The notes below the pieces were generated by a model. That model ran no database searches. It was not told where the DNA came from and was given only the letters and a program-made list of their open reading frames with translations. 64,000 nucleotides of DNA from Lamellibrachia columna (taxonomy: Eukaryota; Annelida; Polychaeta; Sabellida; Siboglinidae), in the NCBI GenBank assembly GCA_963662155.1, contig OY759271.1, positions 42,428,000 through 42,491,999 of the forward strand. The letters are read 5' to 3'. Position 1 is the first letter of the stretch. Each line of letters begins with the position of its first letter. Both the position numbers and the translations under genes were made by a program. This document shows positions 27,213 through 42,200 of this stretch, one piece after another.

Positions 27213-30200
27213 TAAAAACAGTATAGGACCTAATACTGATCCCTGTCGTACCCCACTTTAAACAGATTTCCAGTTTGAAATCTCACCATCTACTATTACT
27301 CTCTGCCTCCTGTGTGTAAGCCACTCTTCTATCCAGTTGATTACATCATTACCTATCCCAAGGGCTTTTAGTTTAAGTAACAATCTTTGATGTGGCACTT
27401 TATCAAAAGCTTTCTGAAAATCTAAGTAGACAACATCCACTGATTTTAGGAACCTATGTTGAAATGTATTTATTAATTTAAGTTTTACAAGGAACTCCAC
27501 CATGTGGTCCCTAATTATTGTTTTGAGTAATTTGCACACATCTGATACTAAACTCACTGGTCTGTAATTTTCTGGCTTGTTCCTCGACCCCTTCTTAAAT
27601 ACGACATAATGTTTGCTTCTTTCCATTCTGAAGGAACTATTCCTTCTTCTAGTGACAAATTAAACAGTTTTACAAGTCGTGTACTAATTTGCTCAACTAT
27701 TTCCTTAAGCGGTTTTGGTGGTATCCCATCAACTCCAGGTGATTTATTATCTTTCATCTTCTTAATTCTCTTTGCTATCATTTCAGGAGTTACAAATAAC
27801 TACCCTAAATGTTCTGATTTACTGCCCTCAAATTTAGTAAATAAATCAATCAGCTATAGAGGGTTACATTCCTGACATGTCGCCTGTTGTTAGTGAATTT
27901 TCGGATTTAAACAAAGAAACTTCATAATTTAAATCTTTAGACTGGTATTTTATTGGAGTTAAGTTTAACAAAGATTGAAGAAAATTAAAAAGGCATCTCC
28001 CAAGCTTACTGTCAGATAATTTTGGAGAGTTGCCTTGATGTCTTTCAATGGGAACTTCATGATACCCTATATGTATGTTACAGATAGTAGGGTGTTTCAC
28101 TAAACCACATGCTTTGATTATCCAGCTCGGCAGAGCACCAAAACAAAAGGGGTTAAGCAGTTCCTAATTGATAAACAGTTCCAATTGTAAACAGTTGGAT
28201 TGGTATACTGGGGGACTATGGAGGATAAGCAAGTTTAAACAGGTGGGTTTTAGTTTACGGCGAAATGTTGTTATATTTCCTACAGACTTAACACTAACAG
28301 GGAGTGAGTTCCACAGAGTCGGGGCAGCAACTGAAAAAGCTCTAGTTCCGACATTTGTCTTAACACTGGGAACAAAAAGTAGATTAGAATTAGATGATCG
28401 AAGCTGTCTGGGCTGTCTTGCAAGAGTGAGCAGTGAATGTAAATATGATGGTTGCTTGGACGAAAGTGTTTGATAGGTAATTGTGCAGGTCTTGAAAATA
28501 ATGCAATATCAGACAGTGAGCCAAAGCAATGATTTAAGAAGAAGACAGTGACAAGACACCCTACTATCTGAGTGAGAGAGAATTGAGGAGACCAGGTAAC
28601 CACCCTTGCCAAACAATTTTGCACACATTGAAGTTTCAAGATGTCCTTGAGAGGAATATTATTATAATAAAGGGAATTGCAATAGTCAAGTCTACTGCTA
28701 ACAAGAGAAGTTGCAATAGTTTTGGCAACAGCAAAGGTTACTGGATTCTATGTTGTCTCATAGTGTCTTCTCTCTTTGTTTCAGAAAAGTGCTGCAGTTG
28801 AGGCCTGTCTACTTGGCATGTACAATCTGGTAAGTTGATTTTCGATCGCACACTTATTAACAGGTCATTGCTGAAATTAAGTTTGTTTTTCAGAGTGCTA
28901 GTTGACATTTCCATCTCTCTGCAAACTTACATCAGTGTCTTTGCAAATACATTATTTTGCAGGTTATGGCATCGCTTGTCCTATCTCATGTTGTCTCAAG
29001 TTCAAGTCTGCAGACACAGCAATACAGATATTGTCTGATATTTAAGACCATGATGGTAACCATATACAGCATCATCAAAATTAACCCAGTAATTAAGTTA
29101 GTCGGAACATCAAAGCAGCAGATTTTGGAATCGCTGCATCGCCTTGGCAACTGAGATTGCGAGCAGAACGAACCTCATTAGGGTGTCGGTATCGGTTGTC
29201 CGTGTTCGCTTGCATGTGTGCATTGTTCTTGTATGCAAAGCAGACGACACCATGCGTTGGCCCAGCATGATGGAGGTATGCCACGGAAATTGTACATGGA
29301 CCTCATGTGGTGTGATTCCATGCCTCGATGTCAGCATTTTCGGATGTCGTGTCTCTTAAAGGCGGGTTTTGCCGTTGTGTGCCCAATCTACAGCATTAAA
29401 CATTGTTTGATTACGCCCCTTTTGTTGAAACTGTGAGCTTCGTAGTTGGAGTCAATTAATTAGTCGCAGTCGGTAGGATGTGACGCATGTGCATCGTGGG
29501 AGGTCTCATTCGTTGCAAGTCAACTCTCAATGCTGGCATGGTTTCGCTTATTTAAATTTGTGGTGCCATAATATTTTCTGCAAGAGTATCATGGTAATGC
29601 TTAATAAATTGATTGAACATGATGGCGAAGTTCTTGTCGTCTAATATGCCAGTTTGTTAACTGCATTTAATTATATTTAAGCAAGCTAGGTATATTGAAA
29701 TAACAGCAGCCATAAAAAAGGTATACAATGTTTCGTACTTCACAAGGGTAGGTATTGTTAGTAAAGTTTTAGATATAAAAAAGTAAAAGTATCTTGACAC
29801 GAAACTAGTCCAGATCCAGTTCTGATGCAGCCAATGCAACTGTCAGATTGCAACTACACCCATGAGATGCAACTGTCAGATTGCAACTACACCCATGAGA
29901 CGCAACTGTCAGATTGCAACTACACCCATGAGACGCAACTGTCAGATTGCAACTACATCCATCAGACGCAACTGTCAGATTGCAACTACACCCATCAGAC
30001 GCAACTGTCAGATTGCAACTACATGAGACGCAACTGTCAGATTGCAACTACACCCATCAGACGCAACTATCGGATTGCAACTACACCCATGAGACGCAAC
30101 TGTCAGATTGCAACTACACCCATGAGACGCAACTGTCAGATTGCAACTACACCCATGAGACGCAACTGTCAGATTGCAACTACACCCATCAGACGCAACT

Positions 30201-33200
30201 GTCAGATTGCAACTACACCCATCAGACGCAACTGTCAGATTGCAACTACACCCATCAGACGCAACTGTCAGATTGCAACTACACCCATCAGACGCAACTG
30301 TCAGATTGCAACTACACCCATCAGATGTAACTGTCAGATTGCAACTACACCCATCAGACGCAACTGTCAGATTGCAACTACACCCATCAGACGCAACTGT
30401 CAGATTGCAACTACACCCATCAGATGCAACTGTCAGATTGCAACTACACCCATCAGACGCAACTGTCAGATTGCAACTACACCCATCAGACGCAACTGTC
30501 AGATTGCAACTACACCCATCAGACGCAACTGTCAGATTGCAACTACACCCATCAGACGCAACTGTCAGATTGCAACTACACCCATCAGACGCAACTGTCA
30601 GATTGCAACTACACCCATCAGACGCAACTGTCAGATTGCAACTACACCCATCAGACGCAACTGCAGCACAACATGTTGTTTTATATAAATTTATTTGAAA
30701 GCATGGTGTGATAAGAAATATTGCATAAATGAGATTTGAAACACATATCTGGACTTGTATGAAACAGCTTGGTTGAGTGGTCTGAATACTACATGTGCCT
30801 TCTGACCTTTTTGTTCATGGAACATCGGACATTTCCTGGATTGCCATAGTGATTGCTTAATTATAATGGCATGGTCGAAATAATGGCATGGTCGAAATGA
30901 TCAGAAACTGGCAGCTGTGGCTAAGAATTTAATCTGTTGACCACAGCACTGGTTGACCACAGCACTGGTTGACCACAGCACTGGTTGACCACAGCACTGG
31001 TTGGACCAGCTACTTCTGACTGTTAGTCGTAGTGGGAATGTCGTACTTGAACTAAACCTGGGTGGGACAGTAGGGGAGGTGATGTCACGTGACTCGTGCC
31101 TACTCACATACAGCCAACAGTTATGGTGCACCCATAACTCTTACACATATATTGCTGAAAAATGATCTTATGGGCATAGAAGACATTCCTTACAGTTTTG
31201 TGCATTTTGAAGAAGGCTTTTCTGTATTACGGGATACTGTCAAATAGCTGTGAATAACAAACCATCAGTTTGAAACACGTTGTGGAAATGTTTGCTGTGT
31301 GCAGTTGGCTGCACCAAAGTCTCCCCCAGTCAACAGATCCCAGTTTGCACAGTGAGCACCTTCTGAGTGTGCACTGCAAATTATAGGGTTTGTTTGTGGT
31401 CTTACAGATTTTAGGTTACCAGTCTTACAGGTAGGCACCACTCAGGGTTGGCACCACTCAGGGTTGGCACCACTCAGGGTAGGCACCACTCAGGTATGCA
31501 CAACTCAGGTGTGCACCACTCAGGGTAGGCACCACTTAGGGTTGGCACCACTCAGGTATGCACCACTCAGGTGTGCACCACTCAGGGTAGGCACCACTCA
31601 GGGTTGGCACCACTCAGGTATGCACCACTCGGTAGGCACCACTCAGGGTAAGCACCACTCAGGGTTGGCACCACTCAGGTATGCACAACTCAGGTGTGAA
31701 CCACTCAGGGTAGGCACCACTTAGGGTTGGCACCACTCAGGTATGCACCACTCAGGTGTGCACCACTCAGGGTAGGCACCACTCAGGGTTGGCACCACTC
31801 AGGTATGCACCACTCGGTAGGCACCACTCAGGGTAAGCACCACTCAGGGTTGGCACCACTCAGGTATGCACCACTCAGGGTTGGCACCACTCAGGGTTGG
31901 CACCTAAGTAATCAGAAAACATTGTTGCAATCTTTGCAATTTCAAGATGTAGTCATGTTTATTTATAGTTATACAATTAAATGTTTACTGTTTTTTCATA
32001 TTTAGTGCAGACTTTCACCATATAAGCTGTCATATAGAATGTAAACTCTTTAAGTAATTTTGCTGTTCTTATTATTGTGCCAAATTATGGCATTTAAGCA
32101 GTAGCAGAGTTTATGATCTATGCAGCACATGGAGAAGAGTTCAATGATGTTGTTGAGGCATGTGGAGAAACAGGTCCAATCAATGAATGCATTATTTGGT
32201 AAGAGGTTATATAGTTGGGTGCAAAAATCAGGAAAAGACGAGCAGAATGTTTGGGCCACCTGAGGAGAAAGAGAAAACAAGTACATCTGGTGACAGTGGG
32301 AAAGATCGAGGGGAAAGAAGCAGAAGTCAGCAGAGCATTACAGTCCTTGATGGTCTAGCAGCCTGGCTAGGAGAGAGTTAAAACACACCTGTAATTGTGG
32401 GAAACGGTGGGTCATGATCACCTACACCAGACCTGATGATGATGTATTCAGGGCATATATCTTCACATGTACCACACTGTAATAGTAGTTGTGATTGCCA
32501 ACAGTAAGACTAAATTGTCGAGAACACTTGTAGTGGGTTGTTGGTTGTTGTCCAAGCTCACATAATGTACACTGGAGTTGTGAAGAGGCTGTTTGGTTTA
32601 CTGTGGCTGCTGTAGACACAGTGTCATCTTACCATGTCACTGTGCCTCCTAGCAGTGACACCCAACAAGGCAGCTGTCACAGCAGGAACTCATGCAACAA
32701 TGCTTTTGACACCTCTGTCCATCAAGCTGAAATCCATGTGACAGACAGTTGACAGTCCAGCCAGAGACAATGTGGTGGAAAGTTGGACATCACCCTGCAG
32801 ACAATGTCATAGAAAATAGAATGTCATGATGACAAGGTGACTGAAAGTTGGACATCACCCTGCAGACAATGTCATAGAAAATAGAATGTCATGATGACAA
32901 GGTGACTGAAAGTTGGACATCACCCTGCAGACAATGTCATAGAAAATAGAATGTCATGATGACAAGGTGACTGAAAGTTGGACATTACACTGAAGACAAT
33001 GTGATGGAAAGTTGGATGTCATGCTGAAGACAATGGCATTGAACGTAGGACATCATGATGAAGACAATATTTAACAAAATCTCTTGATCATATTTTCATC
33101 CAAAGCATCAACTCCATAAATACTGTTCCATGCTCCTCTCCGTGCTGCTGGTCGCCACTGCACTCTCTGGTGGGTGCATAATAAGTCATCTGTGGAAATA

Positions 33201-36200
33201 TAGCACCTAAGGAGAATTCTCTAAGTAATTGGGAATCAGTCTGTTTGATTTGTGTGACACTTGATTCAGTCTCGTTGGTCGTTACACCATCAAGGCCATG
33301 GGCTTCAACTCCATAGATGGCTGGACACAATCTGGTGTCCCAGAAATATTGGCCATTTGTAGAGACAGGTCATAGTTAGTGATGTCTTTGTGTTTATAAG
33401 CACAGGAGGAATCTTATTATAAATCCTTATTTGGTCGTCTTTCTTCGTGGTTGTATAAATAAAGATTATGACATATAATAAGAATGTTGTTCAAACAGAA
33501 GTGTCATGTGGTAGTGGTGACATCTGAGTAGTGTCAACAAGTGTGTGAGAGTGTCATGTAGTAGCCACATCTGAGTAGTGTCAACAGGTGTGTGAGAGTG
33601 TCATGTAGTAGCCACATCTGAGTAGTGTCAACAGGTGTGTGAGAGTGTCATGTAGTAGCCACATCTGAGTAGTGTCACCAGGTGAGTTAGAGGCTACAAG
33701 TGGACAGATCTTGTTATCGCAGTTCCTCTCTGGTCTGCATGTCCTGCTGGTCTACGAGACATACCATGTGGGGTGTTACTTTCTGGGGTGTGTCATCCCC
33801 TTCCTTCCGTCTGTCTTCCCTAAACTAGCCCTGTGTTCAGCTGTCATTAATTATGTATTGTTATGAGCCAGTGTAGAACGAGACTTGGCCCGGTCCACTG
33901 GAAGAGCATAGGGAGCAAGCTGCTGAGACTTTATGCTAATTGTCTCATGCAGTTAGTGGCATGGCACACGTCATGCACGTGGCTATTGTGCAGCATCAAA
34001 TTGTAGCTGAGACTCATTGTATTATCTCACCTGGTGGGTGTGGTCAAGCCCACTGACCAGAGCCAGCACACTGACCACATGACTTCCTCTGCCCTGTTTC
34101 AATGACATGGTTCCGTCCATCAGTGGTCTGGCTGTGTTTGTTTGCGTATAAAAATGTGCGTTGGAGGCTGGTGGTCAGTGTTTGTCCACCCTTCAAGATG
34201 ACCATCTACAGCAACAACCCAGTGTTTGCTGGACACAACGTGGGCAGTGTGCAGTCAAGATACACCTGGCCAAGGCAGATGATTGATGTAGACATTGATG
34301 TGAAGAGACAGGCAGGTAGACATCCAGCTGGTCACCACAAGGAACACAAGGGATGGTCATCTGTCACAGGTGAGACAGGTCAAGATATTGTATCAGTCAT
34401 TGACTGACCACACTATTTGGTCACCAAGTAACTCCCTTTGGAGTCAGAGTAGAGTCACAGCTGTAGATAGAGTATCATATTTTGTAATATTACAAGAAGA
34501 TAACATTATTAATGAATTATTGTGAGATGACGGTACTTCTTGCCGTATATGTTGCATTTGGGTAAACATTAGGAAGGAAAAGGACGGAACGTGTCTCAAT
34601 AAATTCAGATCTATTTGGATAAAACTTATGATGATAGGAAGGAAACGGTAGGAACATGTCTCAATGAATAATCAGGTGATGTAACCAGACAAGAACTGTT
34701 GTATTTTGTTGTCTGTTTGTCGGCAGCTGTTGGACATGTCTCAATACAGGTCTGCTAGAGACAATAGGAATGTAGTTCTTACCATCAGATCCATGGCACT
34801 TTGCAAAGAAGATGTCTTTACATTGTTCCAATCCTTATTACATTCCTTGTATAACACAGAAATGAAAGATTACAGATTCTTAATAATGTGTTACATATAC
34901 ACTTGCATGCAGTTATGTATCATTTGATATTATGTTTTTATCCCAGGTTACTGTGTCACAGTCTTATGCACAGACAAGAATGTTGGGTTGGTCAAATACG
35001 ACATAGTTGTCTGGAGAGGAGCTTCAGGGTTAGTGCTATTTAATGTGGAGTGAAAGAGCTATTTGTGAAGTTTATTTCAGAATGAGCCATGTATGGTTGT
35101 GATTAGGACTATAATGGTCCTGTCCACTTCCCGTCAGATTGCTTCTTCAAAGTCTCTCATGATGTCAGCATGGGCACTTGATTGCTGGGAATGGGCGGCT
35201 TTGAGGAAAATGGTAGTCTTTGTCTCGTGTTTTTATTATGAAACTGTTGGCAGTTTCCTACAGCCATTTGTAGGTAGTTTATTACAGACATTGAAACAAC
35301 AGCCAGGTGAACCAATCGATCAGAATTCGGTAGAATGCAAATATTGCCGATGTGAAAATGTTATTGTGAATTACTAGATGTGTGCCCTTTACTGCATTAT
35401 GTTATAATAATTTGTGTTATGATCATTTGTAATATCAGTGGGTGATTCACAGTATGTCCTGAATATTTGACATTGTAGCAGAATCTGATTCATTAGGGAG
35501 ATGAACAGAATCTGTGAATGGTCCTAATGTAACATGTTCCTGTCAAGTAGATTTGAAGGTATCACCTGTAGTCGTTTCTGTTGCATTGACACTGTGTCTT
35601 TGTTGGTGGCATCACCGCATGGCTTCATTCAGCCACCTTTGATTAAATTTAATGGCTTGGTTCACCTGATTAGCCCAGGCAGAGGGTCCCTACTTTGACA
35701 TCCTCTCAGCCAGCTGTGTGCACCCGTTCGGTGTGCGTAATCCTATTAATGTCGACATGTACACCTGCTGCCCTCTATGCAGAGACATTGTCATGATGTT
35801 CCTTACATCGGCTCTGTCGTTGATGCATTGATTGCATTAATGAGAGTTTTTGCTCTCAGTTTAGCAGACGTTTAACTGTTGGGTGTGAATCGCTAGGTGG
35901 GGAGAGAAAGGGAATGGTGTCATGACTTGGGGTGGTTGGGGGACGAGGATGTGGGTGCACAAACTGGGATTTACACAGAATGTCAGTGTTACTGGGTAGG
36001 TATCTGCAGTTTTAGTTTATATTCTGTGCACATTTTTACTGCTTTGATCAGGATCCTGTTGGAAATCAGGTTTGCAGAACACGTTATCGCGAGTAAATAA
36101 AACATACTGTAGATGGAGAAATAAAAACCTTCTGGGCTGTAACATTAAATAGGTTTCCCATTGTCCTGTTATGGCGTGCAGTGTCTGTTTTATTCACTGC

Positions 36201-39200
36201 CCATGCCTGGGGTGGGATTAATTACACACTTGGAGATATTTTCTCGCCAAGACATAATAGACGCAGGTAAGACAATTAGAGTTGTTAATGCGGCTAGCAT
36301 GTTACATGACCGGGGTTGCCTCCCAGTAATTAGTACAGGTATGGCTGAGCTAATAAGCAGGTAATGGCTAGCCCCAGGTATCTGCAGGGAGTGTCTCCTA
36401 GTCACGCACCACTAATTGATCGTCTGTCTCGAGTCACCTGTCTCAAGGTATCAGGAGCTGGCTGGGTGGCGAAGGTGAACCACAAGGCAAGCACCTTCCG
36501 GTAGTCTCCTCCCAGTATCATCACTAATAGTGAAAGACATAGCTGCCATTTCTAACTTTCAATTTGTTTAATATGTACATGCTTGTGGATCTTGAGTCCG
36601 AATAAAGATGATAATTATAATATGGTTTCTTCTGAGGTGACTTCTGCCAGTAGGAGTTGTATAGTTTGTTCCCAAAATGATTTCTGCGAGTGAGAGTTAT
36701 ATTGTTCGTTCCCAATGTGATCTTTGGCAGTGATAATGGCATTGTTTGTTTTGCTATGATCTCTGCCTGTTTAGAGTAATATAGTTTCTTCCTAAACCCC
36801 AACAGGATTTGTGCCACCTTGAGTGATATTGTTTCTAATCAAATGTCATCTCAGCCAGTGAGTGCGACACAGTTTTTTTTCTCAATATGATCTCTGCTAG
36901 TGAGATTGACATAGTTTCTTCCCTATATGATCTCTGCTAGTGAGGGTGATATAGTTTTTAATCAATTTCATCTCAGCTAGTGAGAGTAACATAGTTTCTT
37001 CCCTATATGATCTCTGCTAATGAGAGTGATATATTTTCTTCCCAATAATTATTATGATCTCTGCTATGGAGAGTAATATTGTTTCTAATCAATGTCATTT
37101 TAGCAAGTGAGAGTGACATGGTTTCTTCCCAATATGATCTCTGCTAGTCAGAGTGATGTAGTTTCTTCCCTATATGATCTCTGCTAGTGAGATTGATATA
37201 GTTTTTTCCCAATATGATATCTGTTAGTGAGAATGATATAGTTTCTTTCCAATGTGATCTCTGCTAGTGAGAGTGATATAATTTCTTCCCAATGTGATCT
37301 CCATCTGTGAGATTGGCATAGTTTCTTCCCAATATGATCTCAGCCAATGAGAGTGATATAGTTTCTTACCAAGGTGATGTATAACCGTGAGAGTGATATA
37401 GTTTCTACTCAGTGTGATCACTGCTATTGAGTGTGTTTCTTCCCAATGCGATCTCCGCCAGTAATGGTGATATAGTTTCTTCCCAATATGATATCTGCTA
37501 GTGAGAGTAATCTGTCTTGTTCCTGAGGACGATTGGAGAGAATCGAGACCCGAGACATCAGTGGATGGTTGCTGGTAGTTCCTTACAAAGCCTATCAGCA
37601 GTTGTACCACTGATGTGTTGTATCTTGGACAACTACACACGAGCCATGCTCAAGACAACTACACACGAGCCATGCTCAAGACAACTACACACGAGCCATG
37701 CTCAAGACAACTACACACGTGCCATGCTCAAGACAACTACACACGAGCCATGCTCAAGACAACTACACACGAGCCATGCTCAAGACAACTACACAAGAGC
37801 CATGCTCAAGACAACTACACACGAGCCATGCTCAAGACAACTACACACGAGCCATGCTCAAGACAACTACACACGAGCCATGCTCAAGACAACAACACAC
37901 GAGCCATGCTCAAGACAACTACACACGAGCCATGCTCAAGACAACTACACACGAGCCATGCTCAAGACAACTACACACGCGCCATGCTCAAGACAACTAC
38001 ACACGAGCCATGCTCAAGACAACTACACACGAGCCATGCTCAAGACAACAACACACGAGCCATGCTCAAGACAACTACACACGAGCCATGCTCAAGACAA
38101 CAACAACACATGAGCCATGCTCAAGACAACAACACACGAGCCATGCTCAAGACAACTACACACGAGCCATGCTCAAGACAACTACACACGAGCCATGCTC
38201 AAGACAACTACACACGAGCCATGCTCAAGACAACTACACACGAGCCATGCTCAAGACAACTACACACGAGCCATGCTCAAGACAACTGCAGCAGTTAGAC
38301 TGCTAGTACTTGTTGCAACACAAATATGAGGACAATGTTAGACAATCTACAGTCAACATTCAAGATGATTTATTACAGCAAGTGCGGTAGTGGTAATAGG
38401 GCCTACATTCATGCAGTGTGTTCATATGTTGTTAGGTACTGCATCTTTTATCAAGATTGTAAATAGAGATGTGCAGGTAGTTGTTTGATACAATAAACAT
38501 ATTGCGTTTTAGCAGTATGAAAAAAACATTGCTGAAGCATCAGTTCCATAGAGTAGAACACAACAGCACAAATATATGTGTCCTAGTATATACATAATAT
38601 ATATTTAAGGGATGTTGTCCAGTGTCATTTATTTGTACAGGACTAATGTTGGCATAAGGAAATTATCATCTTCTTTGTCGTGCTCAATACTTGTCAGTTT
38701 CCCCAGTATTCTTTCTAGGAGGTAAAATTTACAATTATGAAACATGAACAACCAGTACCCGAACGTTGTGATAGACTAACCGATATACCCCATCACCTCA
38801 GTTTGAGTGAGTTCATCTCACATGTTGATTAAACCTGTCGCACTACCCCTGTTATAATCTTGCCATTCAGTTTGTTTTCTGATGATTTCACAAAACAACT
38901 GGAGAATTATATTTCATTTTAACTTCCCTTTCATAGTTTTTGGCGATTAATTTAAAATTTGTTTTGGTGAAACCTATGACATATTGCAAACTTTGTAGAT
39001 CATTGCATAAATTTCAGGATAGTCAACATCTATGACATGATATTTTTCATTACAATGAAAGATTGAAATGTGATACGGCACAGCATTACAGAAATGAATG
39101 TGTCTGATTTTGTAGGTAGTGGTGAATGATAAAGGTCAGGCACAGAAGGATGAATTCATCATCCCAACCCTAGCCGCGTCCTCTATCTACCATGAGGTAC

Positions 39201-42200
39201 AGTGAGCTTTCTTCCGTCTTGTTTGTAGTAGATACAGTCATTTTATGCTGCATGTTTACTTGTAACTTATCTGAAGTCAGACAGTAACTGTAACAAGCTC
39301 TTCATTTACAGAGAGCAATCTGTTCGACATCAGTAGTTTGATTTTCAGACAAAAGTATATGGATAACCAAGATGGGAATAACACTTCCAGTGTGATTGTT
39401 ACATGGAAATAACCAGCTGTATACACACAAATGTTAGTATTCATTCTCACAGAGAACAATAAATGTATGGAACAAATTACCTACAGATTGTGTATATGCT
39501 AGCAGTGTGTTTAAAAACAAAGTTGACAAATATCTCCGTAGGGCAGGTTACACATAGACGAATAATCACTTGACTCTTGATAAGCCAATGGCTTATTTTT
39601 TTTGCTTTGCACAGCAATCTTGTTATTTCCATTTGGTTCAGCTGCTGTTTGAACATCACTCGACTGCTGATGATTTAAGTTGGAACTTGTCTGTTTACAG
39701 CCCCCCAGTCTGGCTGCCCTCGCCCTTACTGAGAGTACACTTCTGCGTTACCATAGCGACATGCCAACAATCATTACAATTGGCCCACAGCCACAGGTAG
39801 AAAGCATCACGGCACAAAACAGGTGAGTGGGCCAGTTGCTATGACGATTGCCGATTTAAGATTGGCATTCATATTTGAAAGATGTCATGGTGCTGATCAT
39901 AAACCTGTTTGATGTTTACTTCTTAGGAAGTGGCCCCCAGTTTCAGAATCGGTGAATGGTTGTAATAATTACACATGTATTTAATTAAAAACTTGCCTTT
40001 GGGAAACAGCATCAATTGAAACAATTCTTACATCGTGATGGAAGAAATCGATAGTATATTTTCTTGAAATAAAAGAAAAAACTGCCAAGTTGACACAATA
40101 ATAATGTCTATAGTCTTTACAAGTAGAGAGTGTGTTTGCCCAGTGATCATTGTGTTTGTCTAGTGATCATTATGTTTGTCTAGTGATCATTGTGTTTGCC
40201 CAGTGATCATTGTGTTTGTCTAGTGATCATTGTGTTTGTCTAGTGAACATTGTGTTTGTCTAGTGAACATTGTGTTTGTCTAGTGAACATTGTGTTTGTC
40301 CAGTGATCATTATGTTTGTCTAGTGAAAATTGTGTTTGTCTAACGAACATTGTGTTTGTCCAGTGATCATTGTGTTTGCCCAGTGAACATTGTGTTTGTC
40401 CAGTGATCATTGTGTTTGTCCAGTGATCATTGTGTTTGCCCAGTGAACATTGTGTTTGCCCAATTTGTTCGTATAGTTTGACTGTTATCTGTTAATTTGA
40501 ATGTTTCAACTCGAATATCATATTTATATTGCATGCTGAATGGTAAAGTCGATATTCATAAGTAAATAACAGTCCAATTATATTTTAAAATTGCTGTTCA
40601 TTAAGACACATTTGGCCAGTGAAGGTTTAGATACAGTTATACGATGAACATTACCAGACTTTGTACCTGGAAAGAACAGATGTCATCGTTCAGTCACTAT
40701 GAAGGAAACAGCCCGACAGCCAATGGTCAGAAGTGTAATGTTGTTTAGCAAAGTAAATGATCAGATATGCCTAATTGACTGGTCTAGTGCCTTGCATTGA
40801 TGATTTATGTGAGGTGTCTTAAAGCTTTTAGATGATTGCACTGTAAACCCCACAACGACAGAGTGTGATAGTTTTATGTTTTCATGTTTGCTACATTTGT
40901 CTATTATTGATCAGGGAACCTCCCTCGAGTGATGTCACTGATGCCTCGGTATATGCGTATTAGTTGTCTATGTGAAATGCACCAGCTAGTGATTATGGCT
41001 TCAACCTTCGTACTAGTTGCATCATTCTTACGTAAATGGTTCTTGCATCGAATCTTTTATGCATGCATTTCATTCTGAAACTACTTTTTTATTTGAAACA
41101 GCTATTGAAGAAGATGTAGTAACTGTTAAAATATATCTACATTTCACAGTTGTTTTGTATTTTTTCATGGTCAGTAAAGGTTGCCGTTTATTAGGAATAC
41201 AATTATTGTCTGGTTAAGCATGTGTTTTATCTTGCCATCTAGTGCTTAAGGGAGCATGCATTGTTTAATTATAAGTATTTGCATGTCTTTAGTATGGTGC
41301 TCTAGGGACCTCATTGAAATACACTGCACAGGATAAAAAATTATGTTGCAATTTATTCCAAGTTGAGTGAAAAATCAACTAGATTCCTGAACTAAATCAT
41401 CATTCACAAAAAAATTACAGAAATTATGTAATTTTTATTTGGTAGCATGCTACCCTAATTATGTTTCTGGGGAGATGCAGTTTACTTATTATTGATTTGG
41501 CAGATTTTCTATGCTGACATATTTTGTACATATGCACAAATGGATATTCTATGAGACAGTATAAAGGTACATTAAAGAGTTCCGGCGATGACACTTTGCT
41601 GACAGGCAGCGACAGGTGGAATGAGCAACAGTGCATGTTTTGTTTGTTGATGTATCTCATAATGTCAACCCATCACCAGTGCCCAGTGCCGGTGTGGTGG
41701 CACGAAATGTATGAAATCAAGTAGAAATGTTTGGATGCAGCGCTCGTTTTTTTGTTAGTCAACTAATGCAGCCGAGGTATGCAGCGAGACTAATTGACGC
41801 TGAGCACGAAGCATTCTGTTCACAAACGCATGACGATTACAGGCGGAGTCCTGTCAAGCACTGTGCAGAACACGCTCGTTCATTGTTTGCATGTTCCATG
41901 GGGCATGCGTGAGCATTAGCGGTGCATGTGAATGTTGCAAACGTGCATGCATTTGTGCATGATGTATTGCCTCGTGACAACAAACACATTTTGATAAATT
42001 TTCGGCTTTAGTCTTATTTGTAATTAATTAATCGCATTATAGATGATTTTGTGGGTGTGCTTACACATGCGTGTATGCATGGTCGAACATGCGTGTATGC
42101 ATGCAGCTATGCATGATTGACAAAACCAGGCATGACATGTATTCCAATACATCTACTGGCACCTCTCAGCATGTCTGAATGTCACCTGTCAGCATGTCTG

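Noticed and set aside
29825..30688. 287-codon open frame, longest in the window
   Set aside because: It is a 33-bp minisatellite with every plus frame open; no start context, splice partners or family likeness.
31431..31903. CRISPR-like repeat array
   Set aside because: The repeats are directly adjacent with no unique spacers, and the context is an animal intron.
35690..35833. Possible exon with Cys-rich frame ([10 protein letters not shown])
   Set aside because: About 50 open codons with no convincing splice sites or homology; within chance.
37517..38329. Overlapping frames of 198-227 codons
   Set aside because: They are translations of a 26-bp tandem repeat in three frames.
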